Positions 33,438 to 48,700 are shown, counted from the stretch's first letter. The stretch: 64,000 nucleotides of DNA from an uncultured Bacteroidota bacterium (GCA_902590705.1 CACIXU010000005.1:48527-112526); one strand, 5' to 3'. The notes: generated from the letters alone by a model not told the origin. Program-made: numbers and translations.

Positions 33438-33782
33438 TTGTTAACTTCTTTAAAACTTTTATTAACAGAACACTTTAATGAGTCAGTAAATTTGTTCAAA
33501 CAATTAAGAAGTATGTCTTCTGCTGCTCAAATACAATTTGAACAGAAGTTTATTACTATTTATCCATTGTTTAACAACCGCCTGATTGTTAAGCACCCAA
33601 CCTTGACTCCCGTAGAATTAAAGATTTGTGCTTGTCTAAAAATGAATTTAGACTCTAAATCTATTGGGGAATTATACCAAAGAAGTTACCGAACAATTGA
33701 AAATTGTCGATATAAGATTCGAAGTAAAATGGCCCTGAAGAAAAACCAAAATCTTGTCACATATATAATGTCAATAAACTAA
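33438..33782 (+). CDS. Small stand-alone LuxR-type HTH protein
   Basis: The 114-residue frame starts at a TTG; an internal ATG at 33513 would give a shorter protein of 89 residues. The C-terminal part mirrors the HTH of the upstream TPR regulator: HPTLTPVELKICACLKMNLDSKS, then GELYQRSYRTIENCRYKIRS and KMALKKNQ. The first 45 residues (ESVNLFKQLRSMSSAAQIQFEQKF) match the linker helix before that HTH. It thus looks like a duplicated DNA-binding end without sensor or membrane part. Only eight bases separate it from the giant gene, so both are probably co-transcribed and the protein may control its own operon. Confidence 0.7.
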   Translation: MLTSLKLLLTEHFNESVNLFKQLRSMSSAAQIQFEQKFITIYPLFNNRLIVKHPTLTPVELKICACLKMNLDSKSIGELYQRSYRTIENCRYKIRSKMALKKNQNLVTYIMSIN

Positions 33783-33790
33783 TCATTCAT

Positions 33791-36700
33791 TTGAGAAAAA
33801 TATTTAAAATAAACGTTTTTAGAATTATCGCCATTTTAATGGGGATATTTTTGACGCAGTTTGCTTTTTCTCAAACTAAATCGATGAACATTACTTCGTT
33901 TACAGATGTAACAGATATAGACGGCAGTGGAACTATTACTGCAGGTGACGTAATTAATTTTAACCTGCATGTAAAAAATGATGGTAACATTCAGCTTAAT
34001 AATTTAAATTTTTCCGATACAAGTGTAAAAAGATTAGATAATAATAGTACAGTTGGAACAGTAACCTTTACATATCAAAGTTCAAGTCAATCAAACGCGG
34101 CAGGAACATTAATTTCAAATGAAACTGAAATTTATTCAGGAACCTACACCTTAACTTCATCAGATATTTCTGCAGGAGGAATTAGTTTTGGTGTAACAGG
34201 TCAGTCATCAAGTCCTGGACAATCAAATGATGTTAATGACATAAGCGATGACGGTAATGATGGTGATGGAAATACTTCAAATGACCGAAATATTGTTACG
34301 GCAGGGCAAACAGCAGGATCAATAGAGGTTAATAAATTCTTTTCTGGATATCAGGATGTAGATGGGAATGGTGTTTGGTCACCAGGTGATATTGTAACCT
34401 ATGGTGTTGAGGTAATTAACAATGGTTACCAGGAGATAATTACTATAGTACCCGATGATGCGTTAGTTGACGGTGGAGGAAACGCTAAAGCGCTTACTGC
34501 TCCCTTTACTCCGCCAGGTGTGGTTTTTCAGGGATCTACCCATGGAAATATTTCTGATGCAGGAGCAGGTAATGGAACTACAACAGGTACATTACTAGTT
34601 GGAGAAAAAGTGGAATATCAGGCTACTTTCACCCTTGACCAAGCGACAATTGACTCTGGTCAAATAAGGAATTGTTTTTCTGCTCAGGCAATTGTAAAAT
34701 CAACGGGAGCAAATGTAAATGACTCTTTAGATACCTGTGTGGATACTACAATTCCTCATGTTCCGGTAATTGAAGTAACAAAGATTGCTTCGGTTGATGA
34801 TGTAAATAATAGTAGTACAAATGATGTTGGAGACATAATTACCTATGATATTTTTATTGAGAATAAGGGAAATGTAACTATTAGCGGAATTGGATTTAAT
34901 GAAACTTTCACAGATGGTTTAGGCAATAGTTTAAGCCTTACGTCAGGGCCAACGTATGTTTCTTCAACAAAGAGCTCAGCTCAAGGAACTCTTAGCATTT
35001 CTGAAATAGAAAGATACAGAGCAACATTTCAAATATCTGCATCTGCCGCGAATTCAGGACAGATCAATAATAGTTTAAAGGTTACCGCTAATAGTCCTGG
35101 GCAAACTAATAATGTCTCTGATACCTCAGATGATGGTATAGATGATGATGGAAATACAGCTGATGATCCTACTGTTACAACAGCAACAATTGTAAAGTCT
35201 TTGGATGTTACAAAAAGGGCACAGGTAATTGATAATGGGGATGGTGAAATTGGAGCTGGGGATATAATTAGATATACAATTACAGTTTTAAATACTGGAC
35301 AAATAAACCTAAGCAATCTTTTCTTTAGTGATAATTTAAGAAATGGTGTAGGCACTATCAGAAATTATGATGCACCTGGAATTTCAGGCGGATCAAATAA
35401 TCCACTGCAGCCAAATCAATCATATACTTATACGGCTAGTTATACAATACAAGCAGGTGATACGGCAACAGGCCAAATTGAAAATCAGGTTACTGTTCTT
35501 GCTAAGTCTAATCCCTCTGGTGGATTTGATGTCAGTGATGTAAGTGATGACGGGATTGATACTGATGGTAATTTGGTTAATGATAAAACCATCACTCTAT
35601 TAAATATTCAAACTGGGGTAGAGGTTGTTAAGACCGCTGTTTTAACAGATGATGGAGATGGGCTTCCAAGCGCAGGAGATGTTATTACTTATACAATAGT
35701 GATTTTAAATACTGGAAACGTTACTCTTGAGAATCTAAACCTTTCTGATGTCCATAAACGGGGACCATTTGCCTCAGGGACTGTTGTTCCATTTGATTCT
35801 GGACCAACTTTTACCTCAGCTACAGCTGGTTCAAGTTCTACCCTTCTTTTGGCTGGAGGCCAACTGACCTATACTGCAACTTATACAGTTGTTGGAGCTG
35901 ATGTTACCGCTGGATTAATGTCAAATCGCGCAACAATTGCTGCTGACGATGTCACGGCCGCAAATAATTCCGTTTCTGATAATAGTGATGATGGAGATGA
36001 TTTAGATGGTAATACGACCGATGACCCTACAGAAGTAAAACTCACTTATGATGGAAAACTTGATGTTTCGAAAACAGTTCAAGTAACTCAGGCAGATCCA
36101 AATAAGATAGAACTTGGTGATACGGCGGTTTACACAATTGTTGTAACAAATACAGGAAACGTTAGGCTCACTAATATTGCACTTAATGATCAATTATCTG
36201 GTGTGAATGGGGTTTCTTTATCCTTAGACAGTCCGGGGGTAAAATTCGTGAGCTCATCCGGGGGTTCTGCCTCTGGAACACTTGAGGTCGGTGAGTCTGC
36301 ATCCTATACTGCAACTTTTACAGTTAACCAAGAGGCGATTGACCAGACAGGTTTTCAAAATACCGTTGAAGCAACTGGTAGAGATCCCGCCAATGCTCTT
36401 GTATCAGATGATAGTGATGATGCAGATGATTCAGATGGAAATCGACTTAATGACCCTACAGTTACTCCTATTCCAGCTGATCCATCTATTGATGTAGTTA
36501 AAACCTCTTCTCATCAAGATTTAGATGGCGATGGAGAAATAAGTGCAGGAGATAGAATTAATTATACAATTACTATAAGCAATACAGGTAATAATACATT
36601 AGGTGTTGATGGGGCTCCGTCGGGAGAATTAGTAGTTCAGGACATCATATCTACCATTGCAGGGACCCATACCCCAACTGTTGTAGGCCCAAGTTTTGTT

Positions 36701-39700
36701 TCATCCTCATTAGGTTCAAACTTTGGAGTTATCAAGCCCAATGAAATGGCAATATTCAGCGCATATGTAATTATTACTCAAGACATTGTTAATGCGGGTG
36801 GACTCTCTAATATTGCATCTGTTACCGCTCAAGATCCATCTAATACTGCTATAACTGACACTTCAGATGACGGAGACGATAATGATGGAAACCTTACCAA
36901 TGATCCGACTATTGACGTAATACCGGCTAATCCATCTATAAATATTGTAAAGACTGTTACTGTAAGTGATACAAATGGAAATGGTATAAATGATATTGGC
37001 GATGTAGCCAATTACACTATTACAATTTCAAATACAGGCAATATTGATATTGCATCACTTTTAGTTACAGATACATTATCAGGACTAAGTACAGGAACAT
37101 TATCTCTTAGTCAGTCATTAACATTTGTATCCGCTTCAAGAGGTTCCAATTCAGATGTGCTGCTTGTTAATGAGCAGGCAAATTATATTGCAAAATTTAC
37201 CATAAACCAAACCGCAGCTGATTTGGGAGGTATGAGAAATATTGTTACAGCAAGTGGGGTTGATAACGCAAATTCAACAACTATATCTGATACATCTGAA
37301 AATGTAGATACAGTTATAAACTCAAACCCATCTATTACGGTAACCAAAACGGTAGCAGCTGTTGATAACGACTCAGACAGTGAGATAGGAGTAGGAGATA
37401 CATTGGTGTATACAATTACGATTTTAAATACTGGAAACCAAACACTTAAAGACTTTACTTTTACTGAAACATTTAAGGATTTAGAGAATAATGTCAGGAG
37501 TCTTTCAACTTCTATAACAACAAGTGATGCCAATGAGCTCCCTCCTGGTCAAACAAAAACATATTCAGCTACATATGTTATAACTCAGTCAGATGTAGAT
37601 AATGGAGGTCTTAGTAATTCCGTTGTTGTGGTTGCTAGCAACCTTACAAATAATATTTTCGTTAATGATACAAGTGATGACGGTGATACTGGAGCAGGAA
37701 ATACAAATAGCGATCCCACTCTATATCAAATTGCTGCTGATCCAAGTTTGGATGTAACAAAAACTTTTGTTAATAATGATTTAAATGGTGACGGAATTAT
37801 ATCTACAGGAGATAAACTCACATATACTATTCTTGTTAAAAATACGGGTAATATTACTCAAGCCTCATTATATGTGACAGATGTAATAACTGATCTTGCT
37901 AGTAATACACGAAATCTTGATAACTCTAATTTACCTCAATTCGTAAGTAATTCAATGGGTTCAACTCAAGGGACTTTAAAATCTGGTGAAGTGGCTACTT
38001 TTACAGCGACCTATACAATTGTAGCAGCTGATGTGACTGCAGGTGGTGTAATAAATCAAGCTACAGCGAAGACATTCTACTATCCTAATGGTATAAATCC
38101 TGTGCTTAGGGCACAAGATATAAGTGATGATGGAGATGATACCGATGGAAACACAACTGATGATAGAACTATCTCCTACACAGGGATAATTCCATCTTTT
38201 AAAGTAATTAAAACTGCTACAAAAGTTGATGATGGAAATGGTATTGATAATGTTGGAGATCAGGTGGTATTCACAATTACTGTTTCAAATACCTCCCAAG
38301 ATCAAATTAATAATCTAGAATTTGTAGACACAATAACCTCCTCAAGAGGTAATTCAATGTCACTTGTTGGAACCCCAACTTTTGTTAGTGCAACCAGTGG
38401 CTCTAATTCAACTACCCTTACAGTAAATGGAACTATTACATTCACCGCAACATTTACCGTTAATGATTTATCAATTAAAGATGGAGGACTATTTAATACA
38501 ATAACCTTTAAAGGTTCATCTGCTCGAAATCCTTTTCCAGGGGAACTAGACACAAAAGATATTAGTGATGATGGTAACACAGGAGCTGGTGATACAGGTG
38601 ATGATCCAACTTTTGTTCCCTTGGGAACTGACTCTGACTCTGATGGAATACCCGATAATCTTGATATAGATGATGACAATGATGGAGTACTTGATACTTT
38701 CGAGCAGTGTATTGATTTTAATTTAGATGGAACAAGTTTTGAAACTTATTATAAACCTGGTGTTCCGGTAAATCCATCTGAGAATAAAAATTCACAATTT
38801 CCTGGAAGGACTGTAGCACCTCCTTTTACATCGGTTAATGGAGATGGTGAGATTTGGGATAACAGAACTGATGGAAATAATGTTAACTGGTCTCCAGCTC
38901 CTGGGCTTGGATCCAATTTCTATTTTATTGAACTTTTACAAAATGCATTTTTAGCAGGTACCACATCTCCTACCAACAAAAGAGAGTATTGGAATGAAAC
39001 ATCTGCTGGCATTGGTGACTTTGATAGAATTATGGTTGAGGAGGTCGTTTATCCCAATACGACATATACCCTTTCATTTTATCATAAGGACGGTGGACTT
39101 CTTGAGGCATCTCATGCAGATGGTGGCTCCACATTACTTCAAATCCAATCATTTCAAACTGACTATGCAGTGGATCAGTTAACAGAGGCCCCCACAAATT
39201 GGGCTCAGCAAACTTTCCAATTTACAACAGATGCCAACACCCATCGCATTGCAATATTATTCTCAGCCTATGCTCCTGGAGTTAATGTATCAATCCAACT
39301 AGATGGAATTTCAATAGAACCACAAGAGACCTGTCAAGGAGATATTGATAATGATACAGTAGGTAATGGATTAGATCTTGATTCTGACAACGATGGAATT
39401 TATGATGTTGTTGAATCTGGTAACGGAGAGTTTGACACAAATAATGATGGAAGAATAGATTCTAATGACACAGGATTTGTGGATAATAATGATAATGGAG
39501 CTCATGACTCAATAGAGTCCAGAACACCTACAGATACTGATAGCGATACCACTGTGGATATGTTTGATCTTGATTCTGATAATGACAATTGTAACGACTC
39601 AAAGGAGGCGGGATACACAGATGGAGATAATGATGGTAAACTAGGAAACTCTCCAATTACTCAAGATGCTAATGGGAAAGTAACTAGTGGAAGTGATGGA

Positions 39701-42700
39701 TATACTCCCCCCTTGGATCAAAACAGCAATGGCATTAAAGATTATCAAGAGGTATCCTATGATGTTGCATGTTTCTCTGAAAATTTAACTGTAGACATGA
39801 CAAAGGCAGCTCAAAAAATTGATGTCAATTCAGATGGCGTCCTTGGACTGAATGACAAAATTCTCTACACAGTGGTTGTCTCAAATACCGGAGTAATTAG
39901 TTATACAATACAACTTACAGATGTTCTAACAAATGAATCATCACAAACGATTCAAAATCTAGATCTAGAATTTGTTGGCCTTACCACCCCAACTACCTTT
40001 AATGTTCCAGAGAACCTTTTAAAAAGATCTGCAGGATTTAACTACACTTCTAACAATAGCTTTAATAACAGCTTATGGCACAAAACTGGTGCTGATAATA
40101 ATAGTAGAATTGGAATGATTCAGACTCTTAGAACCCAACCAGCGGAGGCGCTAGTTTATTTTACTCCCAGCTCTGGAGCTACCGAGAATCAATCCAAATT
40201 AAGTACTGGTTTGCAAGTTCTACCTAAGCTGCAAAACGGTAATTATAAATCACTTGTAACTAAAAGTTCCCCTGGCTTTGCAAATCTTACTGCTACAAAT
40301 CCTAGTTATAATCATTTTATAAGATTTAGAAATACAGATAATTACACTGGGGAATCAGATCCCGAATCAAAAAAGTGGTTTTACCAAGAGGTAAGCGGTC
40401 TACAGCCAAATACTCAGTATACTGTATCTGTTTTTGCATACCCTTATCAAAATACATATACTGGATCCGCTACATTTAATAATGGGTTTCAATTTGTTTT
40501 CCATGACAGCGGATCAGGAGAGACATGGACTGATGTAGATGGAAATTATCTTACCAACTGGAATAATGCCCAAAAATCACCCAGATTTTATTTTGATGAC
40601 ATGCAGGTGTACAGATTCTCTCATACATTTACAACGGATGCTAGCGTAGGCACAACTCGTGTGGGGATAGCTCCTCCATATGCAGGAAATAATGGGGCCT
40701 GGTTCTATGGGATTCAATTAGAAGAGGGGCCAAGCATGTCGCCAGTATACACCTATACATATAACAATGCTGTATCGGCAACTACCGCATCTGTAAGTGC
40801 TGACCCAAGAGTTATAGAATTAGGACCTGGTAATGCCGCCACTTATCAGGTCACACTTACACTTACTCAATCAATAGTTGATAATCATCAAAAACTAGTA
40901 AATACAGCTACAGTTACAGGAACATTTACAACCCCTGCAGGTATATCATTGCAGGCGACCTCAACAAGTGATGATCCATCAACACTTGCTGTGGATGATC
41001 CAACAATTGTAAACCTCACAGTAACCCCATCTGTTGAGATTACCAAAACAGCAAGTGTTACCGATTTAGATTCAAGCGGAAATGTTAACCTGGGAGATAT
41101 AATCACTTATACAATAACCGTTTCAAATACAGGGCAGACTCCTCTTAATAATATCGATATTACAGATTCTCTCACTGGCCTGGATACAGGGACACTTTCT
41201 TTATCCACTACGTTAACATTTATCACATCAACAGCTGGATCACCCTCAAATACTTTGGCCGTGGGAGAGGTTTCAACATTTATGGTAACCTTTACTGTAA
41301 ATCAAGATGCTGTTAATTTTGGTGGAACAAGAAATGTAGCATCAGTAGAGGCTAATGCTCCAAGAGTTATAGGAGGAACACAAACGGTTACTGATACCTC
41401 TTTAAATGTAGATCACCCTATATCCAAAAGTCCATCGATAACTGTAACTAAGACAGTTCAAGCAACAGATAATGATCTTGATGGAGAAATTGGCGTTGGA
41501 GATTCACTTTTATTTACAATTTCAATTTTAAATACTGGTGATGTTACATTAAAAGACTTTGATCTTAATGACACATTTACTGACCTTGACACAAATACGC
41601 TTAGTTTTTCAACTTCTCTTACAACAACTGATCCCAATGAGCTTGCTCCAGGGCAGATAAAAACATACACCGTTACATATACTCTAAACGCATCGAGTGT
41701 AGATAATGGGGGTGTTGTAAACTCTGTTGTAGTCTCTGCCACAGATGTTCAAGGACTACAAACTGTAAGTGATACTAGTGATGATGGTTTAACCGGAGGG
41801 GGAGATACTGGAGCTGATCCAACGGTTTATTCCATTACTTCTACCCCAAGTTTAGAAGTAACAAAAACCGTAAGTGAGACAGATTTAGATGGCGATGGTC
41901 TTGTATCTGCAGGAGATGTGCTCATCTATACAGTCAAGGTAAAAAATAATGGTAATGTGACATTAAGATCGATTTATTTGGAGGATGTTCTTACAGATAT
42001 TTCAAGTAATACAAGAAGTCTTAATGCCGGTGGTATAGTGTTTAACTCAAGCTCAAATGGTTCTCCTTTTAGGACGCTGATTGTAGACGAGGTTGCAACT
42101 TACACTGCATCATATACCATTGTAGCTGGTGATGTCACCGCTGGAGGTGTAATGAATCAAGTAATTGCAAGGGCCTATGTTTTCCCGGAGGGGGTTCAAA
42201 CCCTTCACGCCATAGATCATAGTGATGATGGAGATGACACCGACGGTAATACCCAGGATGATAAGACCATAACCTTTACAGGGGTATTAAACTCATTTGA
42301 GGTAACAAAAACTGCTGCTAAGGTTGATGATGGAAATGGAGTTGATAACTTAGGGGATAAGATAGTATTTACAATAACAGTATCTAACACTGGGACGGAT
42401 CAAATCGATGGACTTACTTTTGTCGATACTCTTACCTCGGCTAGAGGAGCTTCATTATCCCTTGATAGCACTCCAGTTTTTGTAAGTGGTACTAACGCAT
42501 CCACTGCAACAACACTTACTGTGGGAGGTGTTATTACCTATACCGCAACCTTCACAGTAAATCAATTGTCTCTTGATGAAGGGGGAGTATTTAATACAAT
42601 AACTTTCAGCGGCTCATCAGCAAGAAACCCAGAATCTACCGACGACACCTCAGATGTTAGTGACGATGGTGATGACACTGATGGAAATACTGAGGATGAT

Positions 42701-45700
42701 CCTACATTCTTCGCCGTTGGACTAGACAATGATGGCGATGGTATCCCTGATCTTCTGGATATTGATGATGACAATGATGGTGTTTTAGACTCCTTTGAAA
42801 AATGTATAGACTTCCAACTTGACGGCACCTCATTTGACAATTATGATACTGGAGGTGGACCAGTTAATACCGCTACAAACTTTAATTCTAAGTTCCCCCA
42901 ATCAAATGTTGTAGCTCCATTTAGCTCCGTTGATGGAAGGGGAAGAATATGGGATCCCAGAGTTGTAAATGGAGTGAATTGGACCGCAGCTCCTGTTCCT
43001 GGTACTAACCCATTTTTTATGGAATTATTGCAAAGCGCCACAATCTCTGGAACTGCAGATCCATCAAATACCAGAACTTACTGGAATGAGACTTCCCATG
43101 GCATCGATGATTTTGATAGAATTATGGTCCAGGAGTTTGTATATCCTAATACTACTTATAACCTTACTTATTATCATATGGATGGGGGAATATCTTCATC
43201 CACATATGCAGATGGAGCATCGACACTTGTTCAAGTTCAAGGGATGGATTCTGATTTTGCTGTTGACCAATTGGCTGTTACCCCATCGGGTTGGACACAG
43301 CAGACCTTCCAGTTCACTACTGGGCCCAACACTAATAGAATAGCTGTATTACTCTCTGCTTACGCCCCGGGATCTAATGTTGCGATTTTAGTTGATAGCA
43401 TTGTTCTCTCATCACAGGTAACCCTTACATGTGATGTAGATGGAGATTCAAAGGGCAATGGAATTGATATCGATTCTGATAACGATGGGATATATGATGT
43501 CAAAGAAGCAGGTTACCAAAGTTACGATACAAATGGAGATGGGATGATTGATGTAAACGACACCGGTTTTGTTGATGCAAACAATAACGGTGCCCACGAT
43601 GCAATTGAGGGTCTTTCACCTACAAATACCACTACATCTACTGTTGTTGACATGTTCAATTTAGATTCGGATAACGATGGTTGTAATGATGTAATTGAAG
43701 CCGGATTTACCGATCCAAATGGCGATGGAAAACTTGGCGGAAATCCAGTTACTGTTAATAGCAACGGTAAGGTCACTAGCGGTAGTGATGGATATACAGC
43801 CCCACTAGATCAAAATGCAAATGGAGTTGAAGATTATGTGGATACCACATGGGATATAAACTGTTTAAATCCAGGACTTAGCATCACAAAAGCGGCCAAT
43901 CCAATTGATATAAATGGAGACGGGCTAATTCAGTTAAACGATCAAATTGTTTATACCATCATCGTTACCAATACATCGGAAGTCAGTGTAACATTTACCC
44001 TTTCCGATACCCTTACCAATCAGTTGTCCGAGACTATTTTACAGCCTGAGCTGGTATGGTTGGGTACCTCTTCAAATGTGTTGATTTACCCACCCTTTAA
44101 CTACATTAGAAAATCCTCAAATTTTTCATTTAATGGAAATTATAATACTTGGGATTCAAATTACTGGCATATAGAATATGCACATTATAGCAGTGCAGCT
44201 TATTATGATCATCATCCTAGTTATGATCAGCCTTGGATCCCAACACTTGACGACACCTATATATATTTCGCTGGAGCCACCACTGGTGCCACAACTGCAA
44301 ATACCGGCTTAACTGAGGGTTATACCGATAACACTGGGGGGAATGCTCAGGGATATAAAGCTGTTTCAGCCCAAAACTATTATAATCATTTTATCCATTT
44401 TGTCAATAGCGCCTCTAATTACTCCCAAAATAATAATTGGGAGAAAAACTGGAAATATATTGAAATTCCCAATTTAGAGGATAATACCCAGTATACCCTT
44501 TCCGTATTTACCCTTCCCAGAGATAATAATACAACTGCATATTCAAGTAACGAATATGCTGATGGATTTTATTTAATGTTTCATGATGATTCTGATGGAA
44601 AAAGTTGGACAAGTAATTATTCTACAAACTGGACCAATGCCCAAAAATCCACAAGATTTTACCTGGAGTCCTACAAGGTTAAGCGTTTCTCTCATACTTT
44701 TACCACTGGAACTAATGTTGGGACAACCCGGGTAGGTATTCAGTATCCACACACGAATGGTTATGGAATACGTTTCTATGGCATTCAGCTTGAAAAAGGA
44801 GATTCTATGTCTCCTATTTATACCTACACCTACACCTCGACTCCTGATGTCTCGAGCGCTACTCCGCTTTCAATAAACACTGATCCAAGACTTGGCACTT
44901 TAGCGCCTGGAGTATCTGCAACCTATGTTGTAACACTCACATTAGATCAAAGTATTATCGACAGTGCTCAGGAGCTTTACAATAAAGTAGATGCAGTGGT
45001 CAGCTTTACTTCACCTAGTGGAGTAAGCGTAACAATGAGCAGTACAAGTGATGACCCCTCTACTCCTGCAGTGAATGATCCAACTTATACAAACCTTGAT
45101 AACCTCAAAGGTATTGAGGTTGAAAAAAAGGTAAAACAAATAACCGATACAAATTCAAATGGTCAAAATGATGCTGGTGATGTAATAAAATATGAGGTTA
45201 CACTAACCAATAGTGGTCAGACCAATTTGGCTGATTTTGAGATTACTGATATTTTACAAACCTCAACAGGTACAAAATCAATCGAGGTTGATCCCTTAAT
45301 TGGAAAATCTCAGAACTATTTCTGGTATTCTTGGTCAATAGATAATAATAATTGGGATTGGCAAACATCTGGAAGTATTGGAGGTAATCAGGTAGGAGAT
45401 AATAATTACGGTTCCATTCCATATAAAATAGTTGATCATAACGGTCGATATCAAGTTCAAAATACTTTACCAACTTGGAACACATTGCCATCCCAAGGTA
45501 TAACAAATAATAGTAATGATGACAACACTTATATGTGGTATGTTTATGTTAATGGTACCTCATCTTCCTATGATGATGATTATGTTTTTAAAACCATGAG
45601 GCTAAAGCCAAACACAACCTATACAATCTCAGTATATGGTAAGAAAACGGCGGCAACCATTGCTCCATGGCATTTTGTAATTCATGACGGAAAGGATACC

Positions 45701-48700
45701 AACTACAACTGGGCTGACGCTATAAAGTCTCAAGATTTTGAACTGGGCCAGACAACATATCTAAACAGGTATACCTATACTTTTACCACCAGTGCAAATG
45801 CTGGGACAAACAATGCCAGGGTTGGGCTGCATCCACCGTCTAATAGTTTAGGAAGTAATGTAAGATTCTGGGGAATTCAACTAGAAGAGGGCAATGAAGC
45901 GGGGACTTACATTTATAATTACGGTAAGAATCCGACTAGAAATTGGGAAAATGAAGTTCTTGACGGAGTGACTTATTCTTACTCTAACTATGGGGATAAA
46001 TACCTAAAACTTTATGATGGAGGGACCGGTGAACCAGTATATAATCGCTGGCACCCAGGTTATCCAAACTCAAATGCTTCACCGAGTACAAACAGATATA
46101 ATTATGCATATTTTCATCCTACATCAAATTCTGCAAATTATATAAATACACATAATACCCAATCTTTTCGGCACATTGTAGAGATTGAAAACCAGTCTAG
46201 TGTCGTTACAGATGTTACAAACTATGATTACATTGGGGAGTATCAAGGCCATCACTATTTTAAAAAAGAAAGCAGCCCCACGTATTGGTATAACGCTGCA
46301 AATCAAATCGATGCTGCATTTAGCCAGTATGGTAAGGAGGCCTATATGTATATTCCCAATTCAGAGGCCGAACATAACTTTGTTAAAGCACAATTAACCT
46401 CTAACAATTATTGGTTAGGAATTTTCAAAGATTCCTATGATGATCCACAGCGATCATATACCGATCGTTGGAGAGATGTAAAAGGGAATTATATGTCCTC
46501 TGCCGAATCCCGAGAATATGTCTCTACAATTTCAGCGGGGAGCTCAATTACATTTACATATGACTATACCATAACCACTGAAGATGTTAATGCCGGAGTA
46601 ATCTCCAATAGCATAACCATTACCTCAAGATCACAGAGTGTTACGGATATTTCCGATGATGGAGACGACAGTGATGGAAATACCGAAGATGATCCCACCG
46701 AGACAACGATGTTTACTACTTCCTCTTTAGAGGCTACCAAGACGGTTTCCTCTACAGATGTAAATGGAGATGGGATAATTGGAGTAGGAGATAAAGCAGT
46801 GTTTACTATTGTCGTATCAAATACTGGAAATACGGATATTACAAGCCTTCAACTCTCCGACACTCTTACTGATTTTGATAATGTAGCGCTGAGTCTTGAT
46901 GGAGCAATCACCCTTACAAATTCATATACACTAAACGAGAACAGATCAGCTGGAGGGTCTTCGGATGGATTTGACAATATGACTAGCTTTTATAATGGGG
47001 ATTATAATGCTGATTTTTGGCGTGTGGCAGGATACTTTTATAAAAATGGAACCAACTTTACCGTAAATGACGCCTATTTTTATGATAATTTTCGAGCTGT
47101 TGTTGAGGTAGATGAGCTTACTAACTCTATAACTTCATTAGGAAGTGATAACGATGTACTTATAGGGCAATATAATGGGCATAGTTATTTTTATTTAAAT
47201 AACACTTACGATTTTTCTGAACATCTATATAATATTAGAAACAGCCCCGAGAAACCTTACATGGTTGAATTTAATACCATGGAGGAGTGGAATTGGTTTA
47301 AAACCCAAGCAGTAGGTATCCCTAACAATCAAAACTATTGGATAGGACTGGTTAGGCCACATAAATATGAGAATGATTGGGGGATTGATTACGACGCTGG
47401 ATGGGAGTGGTATAAATCAAAAGTTCTACTCTCTGGAAATGGAGGGGGGTCTTCCTCATCAAGCCCCACACTTGAGACAACACTCCTTGCTGGGTCATCA
47501 TATACCTATACCGTTACTTACACCATTACTCAATCCGATCTTGAAACCGGAGGGGTGTCGAACTCCCTGTTTGTTAGTGGTCAGGATCCCTTTACCGCAG
47601 TAGTATCTGATGTGTCAGATGATACCGATGACACAGATGGTAATTTAGTGGATGACTCAACGATCCTAACCCTAACAAGATCTCCATCACTAATAGTGAC
47701 TAAATCAGCAACAGTATCTGATGTGAATGGAAACAGTTTAAATGACTCTGGTGATGTGGTTACCTATACAATTGTGGTAAGCAACACTGGAAACATTAGA
47801 CTATCCTCGGTTACACTTTCCGATACCCTTGAAGATGCGTACTTTACTGATATTTCGTCATCTGTAATGGGACCTATCTTTGTATCGGCTACTTTAGGAT
47901 CGTCTGAAGGGACTATTTTGGTTGGGGAACAAGCTACCTACACCGCTTCAGTTACCATTACCCCGGCGATGCTTTCAAATGGATTTATTGCCAATACTGT
48001 AGTTGCTACTGCAAGTACAACCGCGGGAGTGGTTACAGATAGCTCTGACGATCCAAGCACAGCTGAGGATAATGATCCCACCAGAACATTTCTGCAAACA
48101 AACCCAAGTATTAATATCACTAAAACTGTCACCCAGACCTATGAAAATGGCGATGGATTTCTAAGTCCTGGCGATGTTATCACTTACACTATTATAGTAT
48201 CTAATACGGGTAACCTTAACCTATTAAATCCTCAGCTAACCGACACAACTGTTGATGGAGCAGGTAATACGCTTTCTACAACCACATTTACTCTTACAAA
48301 CGCAACAGCCGGTTCATCACTATCTGAAATACTAACCAGCGGTCAGCTAACTCTTCAAATGTCTTATACCCTAGAGCAATCTACAGTCAACTCTGGACTT
48401 GTATCCAATAGCATTGTTATAAGTAGCGTTCCGTTTGGTCAGTCCACTCCAGTGACTGATGTTTCAGATGATCCAACCACCGCTGCAGCAGATGATCCAA
48501 CGGTATTAAATATACCCGAGACTACAGGGGTTGATCTAGAAAAAACTTATGAGACAATTGATGTAAACAATAATGGAGCTGTTGATCTGGGTGATGTGAT
48601 TAGATATAAATTTACAATCACCAATAATGGTAATACCGACCTGCAGAATATTACCATATCAGATAACTTAGTTGGTGGGGCGGCCAGCACGACCCTTACC

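Larger units (their letters stand above)
36935..41029 (+). repeat. Superrepeat A, copy 1 (about 4.1 kb, diverged)
   Basis: This block holds five Ig-like modules, a thrombospondin-3-like calcium region with a globular domain, and a module carrying a jelly-roll insert. The same series in the same order follows in copy 2, with offsets of 4095 at SINIVKT/SVEITKT and 4104 at SITVTKT. Protein similarity is clear throughout, but the DNA has diverged, so the duplication is old. Confidence 0.8.
41030..45110 (+). repeat. Superrepeat A, copy 2
   Basis: This is the direct tandem partner of copy 1. Diagnostic shared pieces are the TSLTTTDPNEL-type motif, the unusual SFEVTKTAAKVDDGNG module, CIDF-x-LDGTSF, and KVTSGSDGY followed by PLDQN. 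Confidence 0.8.

Noticed and set aside
33839-33841. ATG at 33839 as start of the giant gene
   Set aside because: It would remove the basic N-region of the signal peptide that the in-frame TTG at 33791 provides, although it cannot be ruled out.
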